Shown in pieces: positions 63,709 through 64,000 of a stretch of DNA of 64,000 bases. The position numbers and the translations under genes are program-made. Source of the stretch: Desulfovibrionaceae bacterium (GTDB taxonomy: Bacteria; Desulfobacterota; Desulfovibrionia; Desulfovibrionales; Desulfovibrionaceae); NCBI GenBank assembly GCA_019421865.1, contig JAHZEL010000015.1:60425-124424 (forward strand). The letters are read 5' to 3'. The notes below the pieces were generated by a model. That model made no database searches, was not told where the DNA came from, and saw only the letters and a list, made by a program, of their open reading frames with translations. Numbering within the stretch: position 1 is the stretch's first letter; each line of letters starts with the position of its first letter.

Positions 63709-64000
63709 TCAGAGCTGGCGGAACTTTTCCCACAGACTGCGGACTTCAGGATCAAGTTCGTTCTTCTTGTACACGGCGTTCACCGCAAAGAAGATGAGCG
63801 GGGCGCCGATGAGGCCGACCAGAAGCGCCGGAATCCCCGTGGGCTTCTGCAGCCAGATGGTCCATATCGGAATGATGAACATGATGCTCACCATCTGAGC
63901 CAGCGCCGCCTGCTTGGTGGCGTTCGGGATCAGGATGACGCCGATCATGGGCATGAGGAAGGTGAACACCAGGAATCCGAAGGCGAACACGCCGATCCAG
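63709..64000 (-). CDS. Membrane protein, 5' part beyond the window edge
   Basis: The frame is open to the window edge, leaving 96 C-terminal residues with about three membrane helices (VFAFGFLVFTFLMPMIGV, MVSIMFIIPIWTIWL, IPALLVGLIGAPLIFFAV) and a charged tail ending KFRQL. A GTG at 63990 is possible but unlikely to be the true start. The family cannot be named from this part. Confidence 0.6.
   Translation of the reverse strand, partial: WIGVFAFGFLVFTFLMPMIGVILIPNATKQAALAQMVSIMFIIPIWTIWLQKPTGIPALLVGLIGAPLIFFAVNAVYKKNELDPEVRSLWEKFRQL

Overview
The window looks like chromosomal DNA from a sulfate-/sulfite-reducing member of the Desulfovibrionaceae. The evidence is a high-GC backbone, a Desulfovibrio-style lactate oxidation cluster (GlcD/GlcF-like proteins, LutC, a fused LutB-LutA and an LctP permease), several TRAP transporters with oxidoreductases beside them, an adenylylsulfate-reductase-like flavoprotein with a small ferredoxin, and an anaerobic (radical SAM) haem breakdown system. 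The genus cannot be fixed from sequence reading alone.

Left edge (about 1-7600) is accessory and AT-rich. A 907-residue SF1 helicase with a C-terminal nuclease-like domain lies outside a small island bounded by a 45-bp direct repeat. One repeat copy is the 3' half of an initiator tRNA-fMet gene. The island holds a broken DNA methyltransferase gene, a translationally coupled ATPase + HNH nuclease pair resembling the Septu (PtuA/PtuB) anti-phage system, and a degenerate coding remnant. A short deletion derivative of an IS5-type element follows the tRNA.

From about 7.6 to 22.3 kb the genes are mostly core: a FadL-type porin, tRNA-Leu, a CBS-domain protein, carB-carA in reversed order, a DUF853 ATPase, a Xaa-Pro peptidase, a DUF2333 protein, an AbgA-like amidohydrolase and a small exported protein. 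A promoter, stem-loops and a terminator near 10.4-10.6 kb look like an unannotated small RNA.

From 22.3 to 33.8 kb is a catabolic island. A LacI-type regulator and RidA face a TRAP transporter followed by seven enzymes: an MBL hydrolase, a Gfo/Idh dehydrogenase, a VOC protein, an amidohydrolase, a class V aminotransferase, KDG kinase and KDPG aldolase. Three copies of a central-CG palindrome probably tie these units into one regulon. The endpoint should be pyruvate plus glyceraldehyde 3-phosphate; the imported substrate is not obvious. From 34.3 to 41.9 kb is lactate/glycolate oxidation with its permease, then rarA and a MATE exporter followed by a DtxR-family regulator.

From 45.6 to 55.5 kb is a ten-gene minus-strand operon: hutW, a TonB-dependent receptor, an ECF S component, EcfT, a fused EcfA-EcfA, hutX, a flavodoxin, exbB, exbD and tonB. 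A promoter overlapped by a Fur-like box precedes it. It reads as a complete outer-membrane-to-cytoplasm haem uptake and anaerobic haem-opening pathway in which an ECF importer takes the place of the usual HmuUV-type ABC importer. This is the most notable system in the window.

From 55.8 to 64 kb come a nitroreductase remnant, tRNA-Val, and an operon coupling a TAXI-type TRAP transporter to an AprA/AprB-like flavoprotein-ferredoxin pair under a divergent LysR regulator. An unknown protein and a membrane protein cut by the window edge close the sequence.
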